Shown here: positions 44,010 through 53,247 of the stretch, piece by piece
How the letters are laid out: each line of letters starts with the position of its first letter
Position numbering within the stretch: position 1 is the stretch's first letter
Assembly (NCBI GenBank): GCA_027484825.1
Contig: JAIXSE010000034.1
Coordinates: forward strand, 124,001 to 188,000
From: Rubrivivax sp.
GTDB taxonomy: Bacteria; Pseudomonadota; Gammaproteobacteria; Burkholderiales; Burkholderiaceae_C
Length of the DNA: 64,000 nt
Direction: 5' to 3'
Position numbers and translations under genes: made by a program
Notes under the pieces: model-generated
Told to the model about the DNA's origin: nothing
Database searches by the model: none
Seen by the model: only the letters and a program-made list of their open reading frames with translations

Positions 44010-45536
44010 TCAACGCAGGTGCGCGGGGTCCAGATACTGCCGACGGAAGGTCTCGAAGTCCATCGTGTCGGCGGCTTCGATCTCGGCCTGCGTCTGCAGC
44101 GACTTCCGGGCAGAGGCGTCAAAGCGCTCCATCAAGCCCTCGGGGGCCGGCTGATCCAGCACATGTTGCCGCGCCCAGGATGACTGGTGTCCGATGAAAC
44201 CCAGGTGGGACGACGCATGGTCCGCCTGCATGGTGGCCAGCACCCGGGCCGACGGCAACTGGTCGAAGTCCGCCCAGCGCTGACGGGCCTGGGCCAGTGC
44301 TTCCCCGTACAGGGTGCCGCCGAATTCACCGTCCAGCCGCTGCGCGATCGGATCGAATGCTTCCAGCAGCTCCCGGCCCCAGTCCCGCAAGGAGACGGTG
44401 CCGTCGCCACGCTCGAGCTGCAACCCGGGTTCACGCCCGGCCGAGGCGGTGCGCTGCTGGTTGCGTGCCAGCGCGGCGAGTTCCGCGGGCGAGTCGCCCG
44501 GGCTGTCGGTCAGCCAGCAATGCAGCAGGAAGATGTCCAGGAACCGCATCGTGCTGGCGGCAATGCCGACCGGCTCGAACGGGTCCAGGTCCATGCAGCG
44601 GACCTCCACATATTCCACCCCGCGCTCCCGCAGCGCATGCAGCGGCCGCTCGCCGGAGCGGATGGTGCGCTTGGGCCGGATGGTGCCGTAGAACTCGTTC
44701 TCGATCTGCAGCAGCGTGGTGGAGAGCTGGTTGTATTCGCCGCCCGGATTGAGGATGCCGATCTTCTCGTAGGCGGGGTAGGGCCGTGTCAGAGCGTCCT
44801 GCAGCGAGCTGGCATAACCCTCCAGCCCGTTGTAGCTGACGGAGAGGGTGGACTGGGCGTCGCTCTGGTAGCCGAGCCGGCCCATGCGCAGCGAGGTGGC
44901 GTAGGGCAGGTGCAGGGCGCCTTCGCCCTGGCTGCCCATCGGCTGCAAGCCATGGTCGCGACCGGCCACGAAGCTGCCGCAGAGCGCGGGAGACGCGCCG
45001 AACAGCGTCAGCAGCAGGAAGGAGTGGCGGCGGAAGTTGCGGATCAGGCCGAAGTAATCGTCATTGCCCAGGCCCGGCAGCGACCAGTTGTAGTGGATGC
45101 CGGAGATGGTCTGCATGCGCCGGCCATAGCGGTGACCCAGGCCCATCCGGTAGACGCTCTTGGCCCGGCCGATGTTGGACGAACCGTAGCGGCCCAGCGG
45201 AATGGTCTCATCCGCGGGCAGCAGACAGGGCATGCTGGAGGCCCACATCAGCTCGTCGCCCAGGTTGCGGTAGACGGCCTGATGGATCTCGGTGAGCTGC
45301 TGCACGCAGTCCTGTGCACTGGCATGCACGCCGGTGATCAGCTCCAGCTGCGACTCGCTGAAGTCGGTGGTCACCGTTTCATGGGTCAGGGCGGAACCCA
45401 GGGCGACGGGGTGGGGCGTCAGCGCCAGGCTGCCCACGCCGGGCAGCGCGCGCAGGCTTTCCTTCTCCACACCGCGGCGCATTCCCGCCAGACGTGCCGG
45501 ATCCAGGGCCTTCCATCGCTGCAACCAATCGCTCAA
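44010..45536 (-). CDS. gshA: Glutamate-cysteine ligase, proteobacterial type
   Basis: 508 residues starting at TTG 45536 with AAGGAG at good spacing. It is the first enzyme of glutathione synthesis. Conserved segments include G-V-E-K-E near residue 22, D-F-S-E-S-Q-L-E-L-I-T, S-G-I-H-Y-N-W-S and E-V-R-C-M-D-L-D-P-F. Length is right for the E. coli-type enzyme. The TTG start would lower translation. gshB is not in the window. Confidence 0.93.
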   Translation of the reverse strand: MSDWLQRWKALDPARLAGMRRGVEKESLRALPGVGSLALTPHPVALGSALTHETVTTDFSESQLELITGVHASAQDCVQQLTEIHQAVYRNLGDELMWASSMPCLLPADETIPLGRYGSSNIGRAKSVYRMGLGHRYGRRMQTISGIHYNWSLPGLGNDDYFGLIRNFRRHSFLLLTLFGASPALCGSFVAGRDHGLQPMGSQGEGALHLPYATSLRMGRLGYQSDAQSTLSVSYNGLEGYASSLQDALTRPYPAYEKIGILNPGGEYNQLSTTLLQIENEFYGTIRPKRTIRSGERPLHALRERGVEYVEVRCMDLDPFEPVGIAASTMRFLDIFLLHCWLTDSPGDSPAELAALARNQQRTASAGREPGLQLERGDGTVSLRDWGRELLEAFDPIAQRLDGEFGGTLYGEALAQARQRWADFDQLPSARVLATMQADHASSHLGFIGHQSSWARQHVLDQPAPEGLMERFDASARKSLQTQAEIEAADTMDFETFRRQYLDPAHLR

Positions 45537-45760
45537 AACCCGCTCCTTGTTCGTTGTGGGCGCGCAAGTTAACAGAAGTAAGTGAACCCCGCTTGACGCA
45601 GATTAATACCGCTTGTGGTACGACGCCCCCGCCTGGGTGGCGACCCAGGGCCGGTTGGATCGCTGATGGTCTGTCTTTTGGCCGACGGCTGAGGGGGACT
45701 GTTTCGACCGGCAGCAGGCTGGCCTGGGCGGACGGGCACGGAGGCGCTCAGTCCCCCCGA

Positions 45761-46405
45761 TCAGTCCAGATTGCCGCCCCCGCCGCTTTTGCCACTCTGG
45801 CCGCTCAAATCAGGCGCATGCGCGCCGACATCCAGCGCCGCCCAGCCCTTGAGTCCGATACGACGCAGCGTGTCGATGTTGGCTTCATAGATGGCGTCGG
45901 TGTCCGGCATGCTGTCCATCGCTTTCTCGATGCTGTCTTCTCGCAGCAGGTGCAGCGTCGGGTAGGGCGAGCGGTTGCTGAAGTTGTCGACATCGTCGGG
46001 CTCCGTCCCCTCGAACTGATAGTCCGGATGGAAGCTGGCGACTTGCAGGATGCCGTCCAGCTCCAGGTCTTCCACCAGCGCATCGGCCGCGCCCAGGAAG
46101 TCGTTGAAGTCGAGAAAGTCGTTCAGCACCAGCGGGTGGACCAGCAGCGTGGTCTCGGTCTGCTCGGGGTCGGCCCGGCGCAAGGCCAGCAGCTCGCGCG
46201 CCAGGTCCTGCAGCAGGGCCTCGGGCGTCTGGGCCGCAGTCACCACGATGCGCAGGCGCTGGTTCACCTCCACGCTCTTGGCAAAGGGGCACAGATTCAG
46301 TCCGATCACGGCCCGCTGCACCCAGCGGTGAGTGTCGTCCCGGACGGTGGATTCCTGGGTGTCGGTCATTGCGTCAGTGATCGGATCGGCGGTCGTGTCG
46401 TTCAT
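45761..46405 (-). CDS. DUF1415 protein
   Basis: 214 residues starting at ATG 46405, overlapping the M20 gene end by four bases, so translation is coupled. It carries the DUF1415 hallmark W-V-Q-R-A-V-I-G-L-N-L-C-P-F-A-K and acidic D-F-L-D-F-N-D-F, P-D-Y-Q-F. The single Cys in the C-P-F-A-K motif is conserved in the family and might be catalytic. The C-terminus ends in a Gly-rich tail. Function unknown. Cytoplasmic. Confidence 0.85.
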   Translation of the reverse strand: MNDTTADPITDAMTDTQESTVRDDTHRWVQRAVIGLNLCPFAKSVEVNQRLRIVVTAAQTPEALLQDLARELLALRRADPEQTETTLLVHPLVLNDFLDFNDFLGAADALVEDLELDGILQVASFHPDYQFEGTEPDDVDNFSNRSPYPTLHLLREDSIEKAMDSMPDTDAIYEANIDTLRRIGLKGWAALDVGAHAPDLSGQSGKSGGGGNLD

Positions 46406-47595
46406 CGCGCTTGCTTGAACCAGGCCTCGACCAGGCGCACCCACATCGAACCGCCCAGCGGGATCAGGTCGTCATTGAAGTCGTAGCTGGGGTTGTGCAG
46501 CATGCAGGGCCCCAGGCCGTGGCCGCCCTCGCGGTGGCTGCCGTCACCGTTGCCGATCAGGAAGTAGCAGCCCGGCACCTTCTGCAGGTAGTAGCTGAAG
46601 TCCTCGGCGCCCATGGTCGGCTCGAAGTCCTGCACATTGGACGCGCCCACCATCTCGGTCACCACCTGCCGGGCGAAATCGGTCTCGCGCGCATGGTTGA
46701 TGGTGGGCGGATAGTTGCGGTGGAAATGGAAGTCGCAGCTGACCTCGAAGGCCTGGCCGGTGGCTTCGGTGATGGTGCGCATGCGCTGCTCGATCAGGTC
46801 CAGCGTCTCCAGGGTGAAGGTGCGCACCGTGCCCTGCATCTCGCAGCTTTCGGGGATCACGTTCGTGGCTTCCCCGGCATGGATCATGGTCACCGAAATC
46901 ACGCCCGCATCGATGGGACGCTTGTTGCGGGTGATGATGGTCTGGAAGGCCTGCACCAGATGGGTGGCCACGATCACCGGGTCATTGCCCAGATGCGGCA
47001 TGGCCCCGTGGGCGCCCTTGCCCTTGATGGTGATCTTGAATTCGTTGCTGGACGCGAACACCGGGCCGGTCTTGAGCGCGAACTGGCCAGCGGCCATGCC
47101 GGGCCAATTGTGGACGCCGAACATGGCCTCCATCGGGAACTTCTCGAACAGGCCGTCCTTGATCATTTCCCGGGCGCCGCCGCCGCCTTCTTCCGCCGGC
47201 TGGAAAACCAGATACAGCGTGCCTTCGAAGTCCCGATGCCGGGCCAGATGCTTGGCGGCCGACAGCAGCATGGCGGTGTGGCCGTCATGGCCGCAGGCAT
47301 GCATCTTTCCGGGATGCTTGCTGGCGTGGGGGAAGGTGTTGTGCTCGGTGATGGGCAGCGCGTCGATGTCCGCGCGCAGGCCGAGGGTGCGGGGTCCGTC
47401 GCGGCCCTTGAGGATGCCCACCACGCCGGTCTTGCCCAGGCCCCGATGGACTTCGATGCCCCAGTCGGTGAGCGTCTTGGCGATCAGGTCGGACGTGCGG
47501 TCTTCATGAAAGCACAGTTCCGGATGGGCGTGGAGGTCGCGCCGCAGGGCGGCAATGGCCGGTGCGTCGGCCAGAATGGGTTCGATCAGCTTCAT
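46402..47595 (-). CDS. M20-family amidohydrolase (hippurate hydrolase-like)
   Basis: 397 residues of the M20D/amidohydrolase type. Metal-ligand motifs: H-A-C-G-H-D-G-H near residue 100, E-E-G-G near 135, H-N-W near 162, and a C-terminal His near 364. It should cleave an N-acyl amino acid such as hippurate or N-acetyl compounds. It leads an operon with DUF1415, coupled by a four-base overlap. Confidence 0.9.
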   Translation of the reverse strand: MKLIEPILADAPAIAALRRDLHAHPELCFHEDRTSDLIAKTLTDWGIEVHRGLGKTGVVGILKGRDGPRTLGLRADIDALPITEHNTFPHASKHPGKMHACGHDGHTAMLLSAAKHLARHRDFEGTLYLVFQPAEEGGGGAREMIKDGLFEKFPMEAMFGVHNWPGMAAGQFALKTGPVFASSNEFKITIKGKGAHGAMPHLGNDPVIVATHLVQAFQTIITRNKRPIDAGVISVTMIHAGEATNVIPESCEMQGTVRTFTLETLDLIEQRMRTITEATGQAFEVSCDFHFHRNYPPTINHARETDFARQVVTEMVGASNVQDFEPTMGAEDFSYYLQKVPGCYFLIGNGDGSHREGGHGLGPCMLHNPSYDFNDDLIPLGGSMWVRLVEAWFKQAR

Positions 47596-47672
47596 AGCGG
47601 CACTCCGGGCAGAACCAGGCGCCGCTCCATCGCAGCGCCTGCTTCAACCCAGTGTACTGCTGTGCGGCGGGG

Positions 47673-48809
47673 TCAGCGCTTGACGCGGCCGTCCGAAGTC
47701 AGCATGGACAGCTCCACAAAACCGGAGCCCACATGCTTGTTGGGGCGGAAGCCGACATTGAAGCCGCCGACGTTGTACGCCGACATGCCTTCCAGCGCGG
47801 CCACCAGGCCTTCGCGGGTCGGGCGGGCCATGCGGCGGATGGCTTCACTGATCACCTTGGCGGCGATGTAGCCTTCCATGGCGGTGTAGTTGAACTTCTG
47901 TCCGGCCTTGGTGGCGGCGGCCTGGTATTCGCCCACCACGCCGATGCCGCTGCCGAAGGGGTAGGGCATGACCTGGCTGACCACCACGCCCATGGCCTCG
48001 GGGCCGAGCTCGTCCAGCAGCGCCTGGGTGCCCACGAAGGACACGTTGTAGAACACGCCGCCGTAACCGGCCTTGCGGGCCGCGCGGATGAAGGCCGCGC
48101 AGGCCTTGTAGGCGCCGATCATGACGATGGCTTCGGGCGGCGAGCCGGACTGCACCAGGTCCTTGACGGCCTTGGCCACGTCCACGCTGTTGCGCTCCAC
48201 CGTCGAGATGGCCAGGGGCTGGATGCCCAGCGGCTTCATGGCGCGGTTCACACCGTCCAGACCGGCCTTGCCGTAGGCGTCGTTCTGGTGGAAGACCGCG
48301 ATGCGCATCAGGCCCAGCTGGGTCAGCTGCTTCACGATCAGGGCGGTCTCGTCGTAGTACGAGGCGCGGATGTGGAACACCCAGGGGCTGGCCGGGTCGC
48401 GCAGGGATTCGGCACCGGTCAGCGGTGCGAAGAACGGAATCTTGGCCTGGTTGACCAGCGGGAGCGCCGCCAGCGAGGTGGGCGTGCCGACGTAGCCGAA
48501 CAGGGCAAAGACGTCGTCCGCGATCAGCTTCTCGGTGTTGGCCTTGGCGCGTTCCGGCTCATAGCCGTCGTCCAGCGAGCGCAGCTCGATGGTGGTGCCG
48601 TTGACGCCGCCGCTGGCATTGAGGGCATCGAAGAACAGGCGCGCGCCGGCCTGCATCTGCAGACCGAGCTGGGCGGCCGGACCGCTCATCGGGGCGGACT
48701 GACCCAGCACCAGGCGCTTGCGGTCCTGGGCCAGGACAGGGGCGCTGAATGGAACGGCGGCCAGCGCGCCGAGGGCGCTGATCGAGGCGATGACTTGGCG
48801 ACGATGCAA
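47673..48809 (-). CDS. Periplasmic substrate-binding protein, branched-chain amino acid ABC type (orphan)
   Basis: 378 residues if started at TTG 48809, which has GGGAG six bases before it and gives a clean signal peptide M-H-R-R-Q-V-I-A-S-I ending P-V-L-A-Q. The ATG at 48854 adds 15 unlikely residues. The fold and motifs match its paralogue at 17.5-18.6 kb (L-V-L-G-Q-S-A-P-M-S-G, F-G-Y-V-G-T-P-T-S, H-Q-N-D-A-Y-G). No permease or ATPase genes are adjacent. Confidence 0.88.
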   Translation of the reverse strand: MHRRQVIASISALGALAAVPFSAPVLAQDRKRLVLGQSAPMSGPAAQLGLQMQAGARLFFDALNASGGVNGTTIELRSLDDGYEPERAKANTEKLIADDVFALFGYVGTPTSLAALPLVNQAKIPFFAPLTGAESLRDPASPWVFHIRASYYDETALIVKQLTQLGLMRIAVFHQNDAYGKAGLDGVNRAMKPLGIQPLAISTVERNSVDVAKAVKDLVQSGSPPEAIVMIGAYKACAAFIRAARKAGYGGVFYNVSFVGTQALLDELGPEAMGVVVSQVMPYPFGSGIGVVGEYQAAATKAGQKFNYTAMEGYIAAKVISEAIRRMARPTREGLVAALEGMSAYNVGGFNVGFRPNKHVGSGFVELSMLTSDGRVKR

Positions 48810-49008
48810 GAGAGACTCCCGGATTGGCTGTGGCAGACCTGTCAGGCGAAACAACAGACCGGGCGACAGGGCCGACTTCTATGGTCGACGGTATTGTCCG
48901 GAAAAGACACTGACAAAGAAGGCCTTAATTGGCACGAGCTTAGCTGCTTGTGAAGACCGCGTTCGGTAAGAAAACGAAAGCGGGTGGCGCCTGTGCAATA
49001 GTTGGCGC

Positions 49009-51123
49009 ATGAGCGCCGTAGTCCCAGAGATTTCCGTGAACCCCACGCGACAGCTGTCTGCTCCCTCGCACGAGCCTAACCCGGGCGGCGACCCCGTGCA
49101 CTCCGCACAATTGCGGGTGGTGAAGGGGGCCTGTCCGCATGACTGTCCGGACACCTGCGCCCTTCGGGTGACAGTTGACAATGGCCGGGTGGTGAAGGTG
49201 CAGGGTCAGCCGGACCATGCCAGCACCCACGGCGCCTTGTGCACCAAGGTTTCCCGCTATCCGGAGCGCACCTACCACCCGGACCGGGTGCTGCATCCGC
49301 TCAAGCGGGTGAGCGCCAAGACGGACACACCCCGTTTCGAGCGAATCAGCTGGCAACAGGCGCTGTCCGAGATCGGCGGCCGTCTGCAGGCCATTGCCGC
49401 GAAGGATCCGCAGGCCATCCTGCCCTACAGCTATGCCGGCACCATGGGCCTGCTGCAGGGGGAGGGCATGGCGGCGCGCTTCTTCCACCGTCTGGGGGCC
49501 TCCCGGCTGGACCGCACCATCTGCGCATCGGCCGGCGGCGCCGGCCTGGCCGCGACCTACGGTCACAAGGTGGGCATGCATCTGCGCTTCTTTGCGGAGT
49601 CGCGGCTGATCCTGCTGTGGGGCACCAACTCCATCGCTTCCAACCTGCATTTCTGGACCTTTGCCAACCAGGCCAAGCGCAGCGGCGCCAAGCTGATCTG
49701 CATCGACCCGCGCAAGACCGAAACCGCCGACAAGTGCCATCAGCATCTGGCGCTGCTGCCCGGCACGGACGGGGCGCTGGCGCTGGGGATGATCCATGAG
49801 CTGATCGCCAACGACTGGCTGGACCACGACTACATCGCCCGCCATGTGCAGGGCTGGGACGAACTGCGCGAGCGCGCCCGGGCATGGACGCCCGAGCGCA
49901 CCGCCGAGGAATGCGGCCTGACCCCCGATGAGGTGCGCGGCCTGGCCCGCGACTACGCCACCACCTCGCCCGCTGCCATCCGGCTGAACTACGGCATGCA
50001 GCGCGTGCGCGGCGGCGGCAATGCGGTGCGGCTGATCGCGCTGCTGCCCTGCCTGACGGGGGCCTGGCGGCATCGGGCGGGCGGGCTGCTGCTGTCGTCG
50101 TCCGGCTGGTATGCGCCGATGCGCAACCCGGCGCTGGAGCGGGCCGACCTGCGCGGCGCACGCCCGAGCCGGGTCATCAACATGAGCACCATCGGCGACG
50201 ACCTGCTGCGGGAAGCGTCTGCGGAATTCGGCCCGCGGGTCGAGGCACTGATCGTCTACAACAGCAACCCGGTGGCGGTGGCGCCTGAATCGCCGAAGGT
50301 CGTGGCGGGCTTTCAGCGCAGTGACCTGCTCACCGTGGTCCTGGAGCACTTCATGACCGACACGGCCGACCTGGCCGACTATGTGCTGCCCGCCACCACG
50401 CAGCTGGAACATCTGGACATCCACACCAGCTACGGCCATACCGACGTGCTGATCAACGAACCCGCGGTGCCGCCGCTGGGGGAAGCGCGGCCCAATACGC
50501 AGATCTTCCGGGACCTGGCCGCCGCGATGGGCCTGGACGATCCGGCCCTGCAGGAAGACGACGAAACCCTGCTGCGCCAGGCCTTTGGTCCTCAGGTGGA
50601 CCTGGCGGTGCTGCGGACGCAGGGATGGGTGTCGCTGCCGCTGCCCGATGCGCCGTTTGCCGAAGGCAGCTTCCCCTCGGCCACCGGCCGGGCGAACGCG
50701 GTTGGCGCCGACTACCTGCCCAACTACGAAAGCCGCCGCAGCGCGCCGGCGCTGGCCGCGCGGTATCCGCTGGCGATGATCTCGCCGCCGGCCCGCAACT
50801 TCCTCAACAGCAGCTTCGTCAACGTGACCAGCCTGCGGGACATCGAAGGCGAGCAATTGCTGGAGATGCATGAAGCGGACGCCACCCGCCGCGGGCTGTC
50901 GGACGGCCAGACCGTGCGGGTGTTCAACGACCGGGGCGCCTATCAGTGCCGGCTGCACGTGTCGTCTCGCGCCCGTCCGGGCGTGGTGCACGGCCTGGGC
51001 ATCTGGTGGCGCAAACTGGGCCTGGACGGCCGCAATGTGAATGAGGTGACCCATCAGCGGCTCACCGATCTGGGCGCCGCACCGTGCTTCTACGATTGCC
51101 TGGTGGAGGTGAGTGCCGCGTGA
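49009..51123 (+). CDS. Molybdopterin oxidoreductase, 4Fe-4S type
   Basis: 704 residues. An N-terminal 4Fe-4S motif C-P-H-D-C-P-D-T-C plus a fourth Cys at G-A-L-C-T-K, followed by the molybdopterin-binding domains, as in the DMSO reductase family. The segment T-I-C-A-S-A-G-G sits where the metal-ligand residue lies, so Cys or Ser could coordinate Mo. No signal peptide or Tat motif, so cytoplasmic. No partner subunit is encoded nearby. It ends with GTGA overlapping the next start. Confidence 0.88.
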   Translation: MSAVVPEISVNPTRQLSAPSHEPNPGGDPVHSAQLRVVKGACPHDCPDTCALRVTVDNGRVVKVQGQPDHASTHGALCTKVSRYPERTYHPDRVLHPLKRVSAKTDTPRFERISWQQALSEIGGRLQAIAAKDPQAILPYSYAGTMGLLQGEGMAARFFHRLGASRLDRTICASAGGAGLAATYGHKVGMHLRFFAESRLILLWGTNSIASNLHFWTFANQAKRSGAKLICIDPRKTETADKCHQHLALLPGTDGALALGMIHELIANDWLDHDYIARHVQGWDELRERARAWTPERTAEECGLTPDEVRGLARDYATTSPAAIRLNYGMQRVRGGGNAVRLIALLPCLTGAWRHRAGGLLLSSSGWYAPMRNPALERADLRGARPSRVINMSTIGDDLLREASAEFGPRVEALIVYNSNPVAVAPESPKVVAGFQRSDLLTVVLEHFMTDTADLADYVLPATTQLEHLDIHTSYGHTDVLINEPAVPPLGEARPNTQIFRDLAAAMGLDDPALQEDDETLLRQAFGPQVDLAVLRTQGWVSLPLPDAPFAEGSFPSATGRANAVGADYLPNYESRRSAPALAARYPLAMISPPARNFLNSSFVNVTSLRDIEGEQLLEMHEADATRRGLSDGQTVRVFNDRGAYQCRLHVSSRARPGVVHGLGIWWRKLGLDGRNVNEVTHQRLTDLGAAPCFYDCLVEVSAA

Positions 51124-52244
51124 CTGACTCCGACCGCCCTCCGATGCCGTCCCAGCATGCGAAGCAGCGCCCGTCCGAGGGCGCGTCGCGGCCCCTCTCG
51201 CTGCTGGGCGCGGGCCTGGCGGGCGGCCTGCTCGCGTTGCTGGGCGGCTGCGCCCAGTGGGGCTACTACAGCCAGTCCCTCTCCGGCCATCTGGCCCTGG
51301 TGCGGGCAGCCAAGCCGGTGACCCAGGTCCTGGCCGAGCCCGACCTGGACCCGACCCTGCGCCAGCAACTGGTGCTCTCCCAGACCCTGCGCGACTACGC
51401 CATCACCGAGCTGCGCCTGCCCGACAACAGCAGCTACCGCCGCTATGCCGACCTGCATCGCGGGGCGGCGGTGTGGAACGTGGTGGCCACGCCGCCGCTG
51501 AGCCTGCAGCTCAAGACCTGGTGTTATCCGATCATGGGCTGCGCAGGCTATCGCGGCTACTTCAAGCGGGACGATGCCCTGGCGCAGGCGGCCGAACTGA
51601 AGGCCCAGGGGCTGGAGCCGTATGTGTACGGGGTGCCGGCGTATTCATCGCTGGGCTGGAGCAACTGGATCGGCGGGGACCCGCTGCTCAACACCTTCAT
51701 CCAGTATCCCGAGGGGCAACTGGCCCGGATGATCTTTCACGAGCTGGCCCACCAGGTGGCCTATGCCGACGACGACACGACCTTCAACGAGAGCTTCGCC
51801 ACCGCGGTGGAGCAGCTCGGCGTGGCGCGCTGGATGCAGGCGAGGCCGGATGCGCTGAAGGCGGACGAGACCTCGCGTCAGCGCCAGGACCAGGTGCAGG
51901 CTCTGCTGCGCGCGGGCCGTGACCGGCTGCGGGAGCTCTTCCAGAGTGCAGCCAGCGACGATGAAAAGCGGGCCGGCAAGGCGGAAGTCTTCGCCCGCAT
52001 GCGGCAGGACTATGAAGCGCTCAAGCGCGACCAGTGGAACGGGGACAACCGTTTTGACCGCTGGTTCCTGTCACTCAACACACCGGCGCTGGCGATCCAG
52101 GGCAGCTATACCGACCTGGTGCCGGAGTTCCTGCGGCTGTTCGATCGGCAGGGGCGGGATTGGGATCGCTTCTATGCGGATGTGAAGCGGCTGGCGCGGC
52201 TGCCCAAGGACGAACGGCGGGCGCAGCTCGCGGCAGGCGGATGA
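51120..52244 (+). CDS. Putative lipoprotein zinc aminopeptidase
   Basis: 374 residues from GTG 51120, overlapping the previous stop by four bases. An N-terminal lipid signal (L-L-A-L-L-G-G-C) predicts anchoring. The zinc site F-H-E-L-A-H-Q with N-E-S-F-A downstream is the HExxH...E pattern of the putative aminopeptidase family (Pfam Aminopep). Translational coupling to the molybdo-enzyme is probably incidental. The first ~25 residues are unusually long before the hydrophobic segment, so a later start is possible. Confidence 0.78.
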   Translation: MTDSDRPPMPSQHAKQRPSEGASRPLSLLGAGLAGGLLALLGGCAQWGYYSQSLSGHLALVRAAKPVTQVLAEPDLDPTLRQQLVLSQTLRDYAITELRLPDNSSYRRYADLHRGAAVWNVVATPPLSLQLKTWCYPIMGCAGYRGYFKRDDALAQAAELKAQGLEPYVYGVPAYSSLGWSNWIGGDPLLNTFIQYPEGQLARMIFHELAHQVAYADDDTTFNESFATAVEQLGVARWMQARPDALKADETSRQRQDQVQALLRAGRDRLRELFQSAASDDEKRAGKAEVFARMRQDYEALKRDQWNGDNRFDRWFLSLNTPALAIQGSYTDLVPEFLRLFDRQGRDWDRFYADVKRLARLPKDERRAQLAAGG

Positions 52245-52405
52245 GGGGGCCCATGACGGAGCCCATGAGGGGGCATAGAGGCGCGCGAATGAGGCGGCAG
52301 ATGCCAGGTCCCTGCTTGGAGGGGGCCGGCGCAATCGCGGCCTGCGCGAGTCCGAACGGCGCGACTTCGGCCTTCACCCGTCCAGCCGGCGCGGTGAACG
52401 CGGAC

Positions 52406-52879
52406 TCAGCGCTTGGGCGCTTTTCCGGCTGGGGCGCTTTTGCCGGATTTGATCGCCTTCGCGCCGGATTCGCCCGGATCGACCTTGGCCGACTTGCCGG
52501 CCTTCCCGTCCTTCGCCGATCGCTCAAGCCCCGCCAGCGCTTCCAGCTTGCTCGTCGTCTTGACCTTGGTCTTGGCGCCGGTGCCGGCCTCCTTGGCCAG
52601 CAGCGCGTCCAGCACCCGGCCGACCTCGTGTTCGATCTGCTTGCGGAAGGCGCTCAGCAGAAAACCGAGCCGGGCCTGCAGCTCGAAGCTGTCTCCCCGG
52701 ACTTCCAGGCTGCCATTCACGCCCTCGCGCACGAAGGTGACGGTGTCGCTGTCATCGCCTTCGTGGATGGTGCAGTCCATCGCATACCGCTCTTCCAGCT
52801 CCTCGGCCCACGACAGCGCAATGGCGCGGGCGCGGGTCAGCCCGAAGGCATGGGTGCGGTGGACATGAATGTCAGCCAT
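52406..52879 (-). CDS. Polyhydroxyalkanoate granule-associated system protein
   Basis: 157 residues. The first ~95 residues match the PHA-granule-region family (M-A-D-I-H-V-H-R, A-W/W-A-E-E-L-E). The C-terminal 60 residues are Lys/Ala/Gly-rich and disordered, like the DNA- or granule-binding tails of phasin-like proteins. It lies 8 bp after the acyl-CoA-binding protein gene on the same strand. No PHA synthase is in the window. Confidence 0.78.
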   Translation of the reverse strand: MADIHVHRTHAFGLTRARAIALSWAEELEERYAMDCTIHEGDDSDTVTFVREGVNGSLEVRGDSFELQARLGFLLSAFRKQIEHEVGRVLDALLAKEAGTGAKTKVKTTSKLEALAGLERSAKDGKAGKSAKVDPGESGAKAIKSGKSAPAGKAPKR

Positions 52880-52887
52880 GGGGCAGC

Positions 52888-53139
52888 TTACTGGAGGCTC
52901 TCGACCAGGTCGATGTATTGCTGCATGGCCTCTTCCTGGCTGGTGCCTTCCAGGCCCTTCCAGGCGTCGTACTTGGCGCGGTTGACCATGTCGGTGAAGC
53001 CAGGGCGCTCGCCTTCGACGTCTCCGGAGCTGGCCTGCTTGAACAGGGCGTACATCTTCAGCAGCGTCATGTTGTCCGGGCGTTCGGGCAACTGCTTGGA
53101 GGCCGCCACGGCGGCGTCGAATTGGTCTTTCAGGCTCAT
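52888..53139 (-). CDS. Acyl-CoA-binding protein
   Basis: 83 residues from ATG 53139, within a much longer frame that is otherwise antisense noise. The four-helix ACBP signature is intact: L-P-E-R-P-D-N at the helix-1/2 loop, L-L-K-M-Y-A-L-F-K-Q-A and K-Y-D-A-W-K-G-L near the centre. ACBPs carry long-chain acyl-CoA in the cytoplasm. Bacterial ACBP genes are uncommon outside this group. It is divergent from the wax ester synthase gene, whose substrate is acyl-CoA, which suggests they share control. Confidence 0.9.
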   Translation of the reverse strand: MSLKDQFDAAVAASKQLPERPDNMTLLKMYALFKQASSGDVEGERPGFTDMVNRAKYDAWKGLEGTSQEEAMQQYIDLVESLQ

Positions 53140-53247
53140 GGTGTCTCCCAGAATGTGGAGGATCGCCTCATTCAAGACAATGAGGCGCCTGACGGCAATG
53201 TTAACCATCCTGACACCTGCCCCTGCCTGGGGCGGGCTCTCTACTTC

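Noticed and set aside
46411-47871. 486-residue plus-strand frame opposite the M20 hydrolase
   Set aside because: Antisense shadow; the minus strand has metal-binding motifs and coupling to DUF1415.
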